NCBI GenBank assembly: GCA_001430745.1 | Contig: KQ481983.1 | Span: 424,959 to 441,470 of the forward strand | Direction: 5' to 3' | DNA from: Auxenochlorella pyrenoidosa | Taxonomy: Eukaryota > Chlorophyta > Trebouxiophyceae > Chlorellales > Chlorellaceae | Length of the DNA: 16,512 bases | Shown: one piece after another, positions 1 through 8,743 of the stretch | Position numbering within the stretch: the stretch's first letter is position 1 | Layout of the letters: the number at the start of each line of letters is the position of its first letter | The notes under the pieces: generated by a model | Database searches by the model: none | Told to the model about the DNA's origin: nothing | The model's input: only the letters and a program-made list of their open reading frames with translations | Made by a program: the position numbers and the translations under genes

Positions 1-31
1 CCCCCCTCTCCCTGCCCCGGCCTGCACCCAC

Positions 32-951
32 CTGCTTGGCCCGCTCCTCAAGCTCCTTGATCTGGTTGCTCACATCCACCCCATTCTCCTCTGCCACTTG
101 CCGGACCTGCAGGCAGCGCAATTCAGGCACGCCTCGTGAGCCAGCCGAAAAGCCGGTTGCCTTGGGCCTGTTTGCAACTGTCAGCTAGCTGCAGCAGGCA
201 GGCGGGCAGCTCGTGCACGGCAGGCACGCATGCTGCCTGCCAGCAGGCGAACAGGGTGCTGGATAGGGGCACGGCTCACGGCAGTGCTTCGCAGTGCACC
301 ATGGGCAGCTGTAGGCAGGGCGGTGTGCCGGTATGCAGCTAGGGTGGCCTCGCTGGCAATCTGGCGCAGAACCCTGGGTTTCTGGCCGGCCCGAGACTGC
401 GGCAGCGGCGTGAGGGCTGTGCTGCGTAGCACCCACCTCCTTGATGCGGTTGTCCAGCTCCACCAAGGGCTTCTCAAAGTCCAGCACGGTGGTGTTGGAC
501 GCCTTCTCCTTCACGGGGCCAAACCTGCAGGGCAGCAACCGGGCGCGTGGTCAGCACGCAGCAGCGGCGCCCACCGCTGCGGCCCGCCGGCCAGCGGTCT
601 CCCCGAGCGCCTCACGGCCCGCTGCGGCTGCTGCATTGCTCCAATTGTGCCTTCCGAGCGCCGCCCGGTGCTTCCTGGAGCCCCACAAACCCGCAGAAGC
701 AAGGCACCCCGCTGCTGACGCCTGCAGCAGCGCATCACTTACTTTGAAAGGATAGCCTGGAACCACTCCGCCTTGTTCTTGCGCTCCTCGCCGGGCCGCG
801 GCTTGGGCACGTCGGGCGGGGTTGACGATTTGGCGGCCAGCACCGAGAGCCGAGGCCGCCCCCCGGGCGCTGCATTGCGCCCTGCGAAGCGGCTGCCCCG
901 CTGGGTCGCGCCGGATGGCCGCACAGCCGCTGCAGCCGCGAGAGCGGACAT
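32..951 (-). CDS. accA: Acetyl-CoA carboxylase carboxyltransferase alpha subunit, plastid (partial, N-terminal part)
   Basis: Three exons: 743-951 (ATG at 951), 437-524 and 32-106. The next intron starts at 31 (GTGGGTGC) and the rest lies off the left edge. Introns 525-742 and 107-436 have GTAAGT and GTGGGT donors and TGCAG acceptors, and phases match throughout. About 124 residues are visible. Residues 1-40 are rich in Ala, Arg and Ser and end in VLAA, like an algal chloroplast transit peptide; import into the plastid is inferred. The mature start holds LDFEKPLVELDNRIKEVRQV, the conserved N-terminal helix of the alpha-carboxyltransferase family (family knowledge), followed by a coiled-coil-like Glu/Lys-rich stretch. 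In this family the alpha subunit pairs with the beta subunit (often plastid-encoded accD) to move carboxyl from carboxybiotin to acetyl-CoA, giving malonyl-CoA for fatty acid synthesis. The catalytic region is outside the window. The ATG has A at -3, a good eukaryotic context. Confidence 0.9.
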
Positions 952-2048
952 GTTTCCGGCTGTGAGAGGTCTGTCGGAGCCCCCTGGAGACCTTCTCAGG
1001 CCCTGTGAGCACCACTACGGATCCACAGCAGCCGCAACACAGCCCGAGCTCGCTGGGAGGGGTCCTATCTTGCCTGCCAAGCTGTCACCTGCCAGCAAGC
1101 TCTCTCCTTCCTAGCTCTTCAGAGCCCCTTGTCCAGCCTCATTGCAGTGCCGCAGCATGAGTCAATGATCGGCGCCAGGGTGGGGGCATGACCCTCCGCT
1201 GCCCCTGCCCCGCCGCCTCCTACTGGAGGGTGCCTCGGCGAGGGCAGGCCATCTGCTGGCATACAACTACCCAGTTTGGCCACTGGGCTCGTCCAGGTGG
1301 CAATGGCAGCTACACAGAGTGCAGCATTCCGCATGCCTGCGTGGCACCGCACGGTGGAGACGCATGGCATTGAGAGCTGGTGGCCACACGATGCCGCTTG
1401 TGCCTTCCTACCATCGCTGCCTCGATTCAAGCTTGCATCCCTTCCAGCACGTTTGCCGAGCCCGCCCTTGTCCGTTCGCGTGCCTGAACCTTGCTCACCG
1501 CCATCGCTTACCAACTGGCTGGCGCGCTAGCTCAACACACAGCGTGTCCGCCTGTGCGCTGCCAGTGTTCAGGTTAATGGCAGGCTGGCAGCCTGCGGGG
1601 AGCGTGTCAAGAGGTCTGAGAATGGCTCCAGCAAGAGGGAAGGAGAGGGGAGACCAGGCCAGGGGAGGCGGGTGGGCGCTGGCAAGCTAAGTCGTTCGTA
1701 CAGCTGCAAGGGGATGCGATGTGAGGATGTGCAGACAGGGACGCTGAACAGGTGAGGACAAGCCAGAGGGTTGGTCGGGCAGGGGAGAAAAAGGGGGCGT
1801 CAAAACCGGGTGGCGGCGGGCGCTGCCACGCCATAGGTGATTCATTGCATTCCGGGGGCAAGGGTGCGTTGGGGGCGTTGGGTCAACAATGTAGTCAAAA
1901 GGCAAGGAGGGGCCAGGCAGGCTGGCAGGCTTGGCTGCACCCAGCAGGGATGCTGGGTGGGGCGCCGGCACGGCGCCGCCGCTGGCGCCGCCGGGGCACG
2001 GCGCGCCGCAGCGAGATTTGATTTCCTGCAGGCCATGCCGCCGCGCAC
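952..2048. other. Intergenic: accA upstream region and cytidylyltransferase 3' flank
   Basis: About 1.1 kb between the accA start and the cytidylyltransferase stop, both on the minus strand. It should hold the accA promoter and 5' UTR (right of 951) and the cytidylyltransferase 3' UTR (left of 2049). I find no protein-like reading frame, RNA gene or mobile element. I looked for TTACA (minus-strand TGTAA) to place the cytidylyltransferase poly(A) signal and found none. Confidence 0.6.
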
Positions 2049-5000
2049 TCAGATCTCCTGCAGGAAGGTCTTGGAGGTTTGGTAGTAGGCGGCCTCGCTC
2101 TTCGTCTTCTTGGCCTGCCGCTCCTCAAAGAGCGCGCGGTTGGCCACGATACGCTCGATGAGCTTGGCCGACGTCATCGTCTCGGGAGACTCCAGCTGCC
2201 TGCACGGAGGGGGGGGGGGCGGCGAGCGCGGCGGGCTTGGCGGGGCGCAGTGAGGCTCAGTGAGATGCAGCGAGAGTGTAAGTGCTGCCCCAAGCCGCGG
2301 CGGTGGGCGCCAGGTGGGCATGGGGTGGGCGGCGGTTGGGCGCCACGGCGGGCTGCAGAAGCAGCAAGCGCACCAGCGCTGCCCGTGGCCGTTGGGCTGG
2401 GCAGCCCCGCTGCAAGCCGTGCGTGGTGCAGGGTGGCGGAGGGGAGCTCAGCAGGCGTGGGCGTGCAACTCGTGCAACGCACTGCCTTGCAAGCGGCACA
2501 GGTGCACCTCCGACCAACAGCCTGGCTGCCAGCGCTTCCTCTTAGGTGTGTCCCCCACGACTCTCCCAATCGTTTTCCCTGCCCCCCAAGTTTTCTCCTC
2601 TCCACCCACCCGTGCGCCCGGCCGTCGCCCCAGGCGCACCCTCCCAGCCCCAACCGGGGCCCCTCACTTGAAGATCCCTCGCTCGCGAGGCACCGCGTAC
2701 CGCGCGCTCTCCTCCTCTGTCCGGCCCGCTGTCTCGTGCACGCTGCCGGTGACCACCAGCGAGATGTTAAAGGTAGTCAGCAGGTCCTCTGTGATCTCGG
2801 TGGGGGCGCCTGCAGGGGGCAGGGCGGGGGGCACTTCAGGGTGCTGCTGTGGCGACAGCGCTGGCCAGCGTATGCTGTGCTCTTTCTCACTGCGCGCCGC
2901 CGCAGGCTGGCAGGCGCTCTGTGATCGCAGCCTCTGCAGGAGAGCCTCAAGACGCAGGCCAAGGGGCAACTGGGCAGCGGCCCTGGCCCTTTCCTGCCGG
3001 CAGCAAGCAAGCACCAAAGCTGTAACTCCTTCCCGCCAACAGCAGTCGCGGGTGCTGGGCTGCCGGCCCCCCCCGCCAGCCCACCAGGCCCGCCAGGTCG
3101 GTGCGTGGTACCCTCGTGGTACCCCCACGGTACCGCGCTCACCAATGACCACCTCGTCCACGTAGCGGCAGCTCAGGACGCTCAGCGCGCGCTCGTGCAG
3201 CGCCATGATGGGCAGGTGCGGCCCGCGCCGCTCCGTCACGTCCTCGTCCGTGTGCACGCCCACCAGCAAAAAGTCCCCTGCCTGCTTGGCTTTCTGCGGG
3301 ACAGTGGGCCCGGGGGTGATGGCAGGGGGGTTGGGGCGGGGTGGGGGGCTTGGCTGGGGAGGTGGGCGGCGCTGTGCCCACCAGCAGGCGGGCTGCTGCC
3401 TGCATGGCGGTGGGCGCAAGCGTGCGCACGATGGCAGGGGGTTGGGGCCGGGTGGGGAGGCGGGCGGCGCTGCCTGCGCTGTTGTCGGCACAAGCGTGCA
3501 CGGGCGGGGCACCAGGCGGCAGGCGCGCCCCATCGACAGGGCCCCCAGGCGGCTGCATCCCGCCCTGGTGCGCAGCCAGCAGCGGCGGCGGCGGCTGCCA
3601 GCCGGCGCCGCTGCCGTCGCCCTACATCTGGGCGCACCTTCAGGATCTCCACGTGGCCCACATGGAACAGATCAAAGGCTCCGTCGATGTACACAATGCG
3701 CGCCCCGGCCGGCGCCGACTTGCCGCTGCTGAACTGCACGATGCGGCGCGAGGTGGGCATGAAGCGCGACACGGTGACGTGGCGCGGCCCCTTCTTGGGC
3801 TTCGGCGCGCCGCCGGCGCCGCCGGCGTCGCCGTTGGCCGCGGGGCTGCCGGGCTCGCCCTCGCTGTCTGCGGCACGGGGTGCAGATCCGGGGCAGGCGC
3901 ATGAGTGGAAGGGGAGGGCGATGTGCGGGCGGCCGGGCCGTGACAGGCTGTTCTCTATCCAGCAAGTCCACAAGCAGCTGCTGCGGCCCTGCTGGTTTCA
4001 TACTGTGAGCTTGCAGCGGCGTCAGCACTGGGACCTTGCCCCGGCGGCCTGCCGGCTGTCCCCGGCTGCGCAGCCCCTTGCCAGCCACGCCCGGCCCGCA
4101 GCTGGGGCCCTCCGAAGCGCACACCATGGGCCGCATGCATCGAGACGAAGCACACACAAGCGCCGCGCCCTGCGCAGCGCAGCGCAGCGCGGGCTGGCTG
4201 CTGGGGCGGCGGCGCGGCCGCACCCGTGTCGCCGTTGCCCATGGAGAACTCGAGCGTGAGCCGCTCCTGCTCCGCCGCCGCAAAGCGCGCGTTGTCGCGC
4301 GAGCACATGAGCATGCGGCCCACGATGTCGGTCGTGCTCACGCCCTCGGTGCGCTTGATCTGGAGGGGGATGGGGGTGGGGTGGGGTGGGGCCGGGTGGG
4401 GGGCAGGGGCGTGTGCGCGTGTGTGTATGACTACACCAAGGAATGGGCGCAGGCAGTGAGGCACCCGGGCAGGGTGTGTGGGCACCTTCACAGGAGGGAT
4501 CGGGTGCCCATGCTGCTTGCCATGAGGCCTGCAGTCTAAGCTGCGCGCGTGCCGGGCTCGCCGCGAGCGGCATGCTGGCAAGGCCAGCCCCGAAAACACC
4601 CATCCCCTCGGCTGGGCCAGTGCAGCATGCGAGCCGGGCACGCCCCGGCAACGGCGGAGCATCGGGAACGCCTCCCCCTGCATGGAGGCCCCCTGCTTCA
4701 AGAGCCAGCGCAGGGCGCACCATCTTGAAGCGCCCCAGCTTCTTGGCGTGCGCGTACGCGTCGGTGCCGTCGGGCAGGAGGCAGGGGTCGTCGCCGTGCA
4801 GCACGTAGTCGATGCGGTGCTTGGTGAACAGCTCGTGCAGGAACTCTGGGGTCAGGTCGTAGGGCACGTCTGCGCCGGGGCGGGGGGGGGGGGGGGGGGG
4901 GGGCGGCAAGGCTGGGGTGTAGATGGTGCTGTTTATGCATCAATCCTTGAATGAAAAGGAAATGTTGGCCCAGACCGGTGGGCAGGGGAGAGGCGAGGCC

Positions 5001-6165
5001 GAGCGCGGGTGAGCGGCGGGCACAGCAGCTGGCTGGCCTGCTGTCAGCAGCAGCGGCGCCTGTCAGCAGCAGCCATGCTACAGGCAGGCGCAGATGCCTG
5101 GTGCACTGGCCAGTCAGCAGGAAGGGCGGACCGCCCACGCAGGAGCTGAGCCCAGCACCCTGAAGCGGGGCGACAACCAGCACCCAGAAGCGCGGCACGC
5201 GGCACCCTACAGCCCAGCACCCAGAAGCACCCGGCAGCGCAGCACCCAACTGCCAGCCCCCCAGCACCCACCTGTGAGCACCTCGTCCACCCACTTGACG
5301 CTCTGCACCAGCTTGAGCCGCTCGGCGTCCTTCAGGATGGGCGGCCCCTTGCAGCGCAGGATCTCTCGGTCCGGCACCAGCCCCACCACCAGCTCGTCGC
5401 CCAGCGCCTTGGCCTGGCGCAGCGCGTTGGCGTGCCCGTAGTGCATCAGGTCGAAGCAGCCGTCGAGGTAGACGCGCACGGGGCGGCGCGAGCGGCGGCG
5501 CTTGGCGTGCCGCGCCAGCAGGCTGGCCATCCAGCCGGTGATGGTGCCGGGGCGGTACTGGTACTGCGGGCGGGTTGGGAGGGGGAATTTCGGGCGTGAT
5601 TGAGGCAGGACCGCCATACTGCATTCACGGCGACATGCTTTCCACCCGCTGCCATACTTCAGCGGGCACTCTGAGGCAGACGGGTTGGGGTTGTTGCTCA
5701 GCGAGCCGAGGCGAGCCTAGGGCACATCAACGCCAGACCAGCTGGGCTGCAACTTGCTCAGCTCAAGGCCTTCAATGCGAGAGTTCTGCCCACAACACGC
5801 CGCAACAGTCCGCGATAAGGCTGTCAGCTGTGTAGGTGAGCTGCAGCGATGCCGCCGCTGGCGCCCGCAGCCCCAAAGTTCCCCCTGATCTCCGCGCCCT
5901 CCCGGCTCCCCATGGTGCTCACCCGCGGCGGCACATAGGCGTAGTAGGCGTCCCGGGTGTAGTGCCACACCACAGCGCCAGCCACGGCTGCCCCAGCAAT
6001 TGTGAGCGCCAGCTGGGTGTTGGAGAGCTGCCCTATTGTCGATGCACCCAGATGTGTGTATCCAGGCAGAGAGAGGCTGCCAGGGTGCGTCCACAGCCCT
6101 CCACTGTTCGCGCCGCCGCTGGTCGCTGCGCCCCGGCCGCTGGTGCTAGGGGCCGCGTCGCTCAT
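2049..6165 (-). CDS. PECT1: Ethanolamine-phosphate cytidylyltransferase (CTP:phosphoethanolamine cytidylyltransferase)
   Basis: Makes CDP-ethanolamine from CTP and phosphoethanolamine, the rate-setting step of the Kennedy pathway to phosphatidylethanolamine. Eight exons: 5923-6165, 5272-5563, 4721-4869, 4224-4359, 3638-3867, 3143-3293, 2668-2809 and 2049-2199. Phases fit at every join, giving 497 aa. Residues about 51-68 (LALTIAGAAVAGAVVW) are a probable membrane anchor, followed by a basic stretch (KRRRSRR, 102-108). Cytidylyltransferase domain 1 holds DGCFDLMHYGH with HYGH at 122-125, HGDDPCLLPDGTDAYA, and RTEGVSTTDIVG at 231-242. A Gly/Ala-rich linker spans about 274-300. Domain 2 holds DGAFDLFHVGH with HVGH at 342-345 and GDFLLVGVHTDEDV. 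It lacks a second RTEGVSTT motif, as is usual for the family. Order and length match plant PECT1, whose N-terminal segment places it on the mitochondrial outer membrane; the same location here is inference. Donors of introns 3, 4 and 5 are GTGCG, common in green algae. Confidence 0.95.
2200..2667 (-). other. Cytidylyltransferase intron 7 (longest intron of the gene)
   Basis: 468-bp intron, donor AA|GTGAGG and acceptor GTGCAG. A run of 11 G on the plus strand (2209-2219), read as C11 in the transcript, forms the acceptor pyrimidine tract. I see no other gene in it. Confidence 0.8.
3318..3510. repeat. Diverged tandem duplication inside cytidylyltransferase intron 5
   Basis: A G-rich block starting GATGGCAGGGG at 3318 recurs at 3430 (period about 112 bp). 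Both are followed by a GGGCGGCGCTG element and then a CAAGCGTGC element (near 3416 and 3490). On the transcribed strand this is the pyrimidine-rich 3' end of the intron repeated twice, ahead of the acceptor at 3294. Confidence 0.75.
4362..4411 (+). repeat. G-tract cluster beside the intron 3 acceptor
   Basis: Several runs of four or more G (GGGGGATGGGGGTGGGGTGG and onward) lie on the plus strand. In the pre-mRNA they read as the C-rich tract just before the exon 4 acceptor (CTCCAG at 4360-4365). The plus strand could fold as a G-quadruplex (inference). Confidence 0.6.
4882..4903. repeat. Homopolymer of 22 G (C22 in the transcript)
   Basis: An unbroken run of 22 G on the plus strand ends 12 nt from the exon 3 acceptor of the cytidylyltransferase gene. 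It acts as the pyrimidine tract of intron 2. The exact length may be a sequencing or assembly estimate. Confidence 0.85.
5150..5271 (-). repeat. Donor-like minisatellite in cytidylyltransferase intron 2
   Basis: At least three close copies of CCAGCACCC(A/T)GAAGC (5151-5167, 5176-5192, 5213-5229) plus two shorter relatives (about 5234-5250 and 5260-5271). In transcript sense the core is GGGTGCTGG, identical to the real 5' splice site GTGGGTGCTGG at 5261-5271, which forms the last copy of the array. Confidence 0.8.
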
Positions 6166-6546
6166 GGCTGGCGGCAGGTCCCCTGAGCACGAGACCGGCG
6201 CTGGGAAAGGGGGATCGCCGCCCTGTGCGCTCTTGCAAGCTCGTTGCTGCTTTCAGCTGCGCTGGTGCCCTGTGATCAATGTGCAGCAGGCAAGGTTGCG
6301 ATCGATTTGAAAGGGGAAGGCAAGGTTGTCACAATCCGCAGCGCCCATTCCAGCCTGTCCTTGCATTTCCCTGCTTCGCTTCTTCTCTGCTTGGACCCCC
6401 TTGCTCGCCAATTGTGCCGTGATCGACATCAGAACATTGCACTTGCAGGCGAAAGCAGAGCCTTGACACTGCGAGCGGTCGTCGAGCGCCGAGCTGGAGC
6501 TTCCCTGGCAGCCCTACGTGCATCTGCAGGTCGAGGGCGAGCAAGT
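6166..6546. promoter_or_regulatory. Shared upstream region of two divergent genes
   Basis: 381 bp separate the ATG of the cytidylyltransferase (minus) from the ATG of the TRAPPC2L-like gene (plus), so both 5' UTRs and core promoters must fit here if no upstream noncoding exons exist. I see no clear TATA box. A bidirectional promoter is inferred from spacing only. Confidence 0.5.
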
Positions 6547-8304
6547 ATGATTGTGGCAGCGGCTGTGATCGGCCCAGCGGTGAGAGTGCAGTGCCTTCGC
6601 CGCCGCCACCGCCGCTGCTGCCTGCTCCCGTTGCAAGCGCATAAGTTCGTCGCCTGGTTGCATCAAATCTCGAGCTTCATTCATGCCTTACAGCAGCTGC
6701 AGAAGGTGCATATGGCTCCTGACCCGCCAAGGGCTGCTGCATCCGAACCAAGCACTCTGCAAACGCTGCCGCCTGCACACTATCCCTAGCGCACCTGCAT
6801 TGCCTGCACAACTGCTCAACTCCAGGCATTGCCTCCCTGCGCTCGCCTTCGTCGTCATGACCACACCATGGGGGTCAGCCTTCCCTGCCTGCGGCTCCTG
6901 GGCAGAGCCATGAATGCTGCTGAGCAGCTGGTCCCTCCCTCCCCAACCGCCTTTAACTGCCACACCCCACCTGCCTCCAGACCACCCGGGTGCCTCCACG
7001 TTGCCTTCCAGTCCGCGCTGTACTACCTATCTAGCCCAGTGGCTGCCCCAGTGGCGGGATTCAGGCTGCACGGGATCCCCCTTCCATCCCCCCTCCGCCT
7101 CCACCCAGGCACTCACCCGCACCTGCCCTGCCCGCAGAGCCAGCCGCTGTACCTGTCCACCTTTGCGGGGGAGGACGACCTGGCGCGCGTCTCCACCATG
7201 GTGCACTGCTGCCTGGACGCTGTGGAAGAGAAGGGTGAGGCCTGGGTGCAGTGGCCTGCTGTTGTACTTTTCTGTAGATCAGAAGAGTGAGCCCCCGGTG
7301 CACTGCTGCCTGCTGTTTGGTTGTTGCAGAGGAGGAGGTCAAGGCCCGGGTGCAGTGGCCTGTTGCTGGCGGGTACATGTGTTTGTGTGTGTATGTGTTG
7401 GGGGGCCCGCGCGCGTTCTAGGTACGCTGGGGGAGCGGGCCGACCTGCTCGCCCTCACCCTGTGCGCGTCGCTGCCTGGCTCTCCGCAGCCTCCCCCCCC
7501 GCGGCCTCTGGCCGGCTATGCAGCGCAGCGGATCACCCCCTGCCTCCGCTGCGTCCCCCCTTGTCTGCGCCTGCCGCCCACCCACCCGCCCCAGTGCTTG
7601 CCGCGCCCCCGCCCCGGCTCATGCCGCGGCGGAACAAACCCTGCCTCCGCCGCATCCCCCCCTTGCGTGCGCAGTGGCCGCGGGCCTGCGCGGCACCGCC
7701 CCCGGCGACGCCCCCGACTCCTACCTGGGCCTGCTGGCGGCCGAGGAGGAGCTGCGGCTGTATGGCTTCATCACCAACACGCGGGTGAAGCTGGTGGTGG
7801 CGGTGGACGACCCGGTCGTCAAGGACGACGAGATGCGGGCGGTGAGCCGGCGGTGCTGCCCTGGGTGCTGCCCCGGGTGCTTTCTGTGCTCGTTTCGTGC
7901 TCCGTGAGGCCAGAAGTACTGCGGTCGGTGAGGCGACGCCTCTGCTGTTGCTGCTTTCTGTGCTTGTTCCATGCTTGGTCAGGCGAAAGAATGCGGGCGG
8001 TGAGCCGGCGGCGCTTGCATCTAATGGCTTACGTGAATGCGCTTGGCAAGGCGAGAAATTGCGGGCGGGGCTGCCCTGGGTGCGGCTCTGCTGAGCAATC
8101 CAGGCTTGCTGCATCTGGGGACTGCTCTCGGCCGACATGGGTGCACCACTTGGTCTGCACCCCCCGCAGATCTTCCGCCGCATGCACGCCGCCTTCGCGG
8201 ACGCCGTGTCCAACCCCTTTTACGCCCAGGGCTCGCCGCTCACCTCGCCGCGCTTCGACGCCAGCATACGCACCATCGCCACATCGCTCGGGGCGCTCAC
8301 CTGA
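6547..8304 (+). CDS. TRAPPC2L: TRAPP complex subunit 2-like protein (sedlin family)
   Basis: A small longin-fold subunit of the TRAPP tethering complex, which acts as a Rab-GTPase exchange factor in ER-Golgi and Golgi traffic (family knowledge). Four exons: 6547-6579, 7138-7234, 7675-7841 and 8170-8304. Phases fit and give 143 aa, against 140 in the human protein as I recall it. Exon 1 codes only 11 residues (MIVAAAVIGPA), matching the family's hydrophobic first strand; it was chosen because it joins in frame to SQPLYLSTFAGEDDLARV and has a GTGAGA donor. Family landmarks in order are MVHCCLDAVEEK, SYLGLLAAEEELRLYGFITN, TRVKLVVAVDD, and near the end FRRMHAAFADAVSNPFYAQG. The protein is soluble, with no signal peptide. 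Introns 2 and 3 hold copies of neighbouring splice junctions (see repeats). I found no TGTAA between the stop and 8743. Confidence 0.93.
6580..7137 (+). other. TRAPPC2L intron 1
   Basis: 558 bp, donor GCG|GTGAGA and acceptor CCCGCAG. It is C- and T-rich near the 3' end. I see no gene or clear repeat in it. Confidence 0.75.
7201..7674 (+). repeat. Duplicated exon-end and acceptor copies in TRAPPC2L intron 2
   Basis: The exon 2 segment GTGCACTGCTGCCTG (7201-7215) recurs exactly at 7298-7312, and the following donor region (7239-7265) recurs with a few changes at 7342-7368, about 100 bp on. In the copy the donor GGTGAGG has become GGTCAAG. At the other end, the acceptor region 7639-7674 has a diverged copy at 7538-7573 in which the terminal CAG is lost. 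Confidence 0.8.
7833..8073 (+). repeat. Repeated 5' splice-site segment in TRAPPC2L intron 3
   Basis: A 21-nt stretch spanning the exon 3/intron 3 junction (7833-7853, centred on GCGGGCG|GTGAGC) recurs exactly at 7991-8011. Weaker copies lie at 7919-7935 (TGCGGTCGGTGAGG) and near 8058-8073. Flanking pieces such as CTTTCTGTGCT also repeat, so the array is several diverged units rather than one motif. Confidence 0.85.
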
Positions 8305-8743
8305 GTGTGAGGCAGCCCTGCTGTGCAGCGCCCCGCTGCCGCTTCTCTGGGCACATTTACATGGGGCCTGCAGCCGACTGGAGCCGCCATGTGCTCCTCA
8401 AACGGGCCTGACAGCTGACCAAACAAACTGGCATGCACCCCACATGCCCACCCCGCCGGCCCCTTTTCATCATGCCGTGTTTCCCAACGGATGACTTGCT
8501 TGCTCACCTGTCGCTTATGAGCACCCAAATGTTTGCAACATCGATTCATCGTGGATCTAACAGCAGTGACAGATGTGCCATCAATGCAAGAGCAGCAATG
8601 CAAGAGCAGCAGCAGGGTGGGGCAGAGCATGGTGGGCGTCGCTATGGCGGGAGCAGTCATGTCCCATCCAGACATATCCCCTGCTGTCCTCTCCCAATCG
8701 TCAGCATCAAGGCCCCGACTTCACTTGAACTCAGTTTGGCGGG
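8305..8743. other. Intergenic: TRAPPC2L 3' flank and F-box/LRR gene upstream region
   Basis: 439 bp with no recognisable gene. From about 8467 on, it is clearly related to 10708-10938 upstream of the second LRR copy, so this part belongs to the duplicated unit and probably holds the promoter. Confidence 0.65.

Noticed and set aside
2079..3165. Overlapping plus-strand open frames of about 280-300 codons
   Set aside because: Antisense to cytidylyltransferase exons 6-8 and introns 6-7; Arg/Pro/Ala-rich shadow frames typical of GC-rich sequence.
3105..4259. Open frame of 384 codons on the plus strand
   Set aside because: Antisense shadow of cytidylyltransferase exons 5 and 6 and their introns; no family resemblance.
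7991..8011. Possible extra coding exon in TRAPPC2L intron 3
   Set aside because: The copied exon end is only about 9 nt, the intervening sequence has stops, and using it would shift the frame.
6914..8494. Open frame of 526 codons on the plus strand
   Set aside because: It crosses TRAPPC2L introns and exons in a frame that does not give the conserved protein; composition is low-complexity Pro/Arg.
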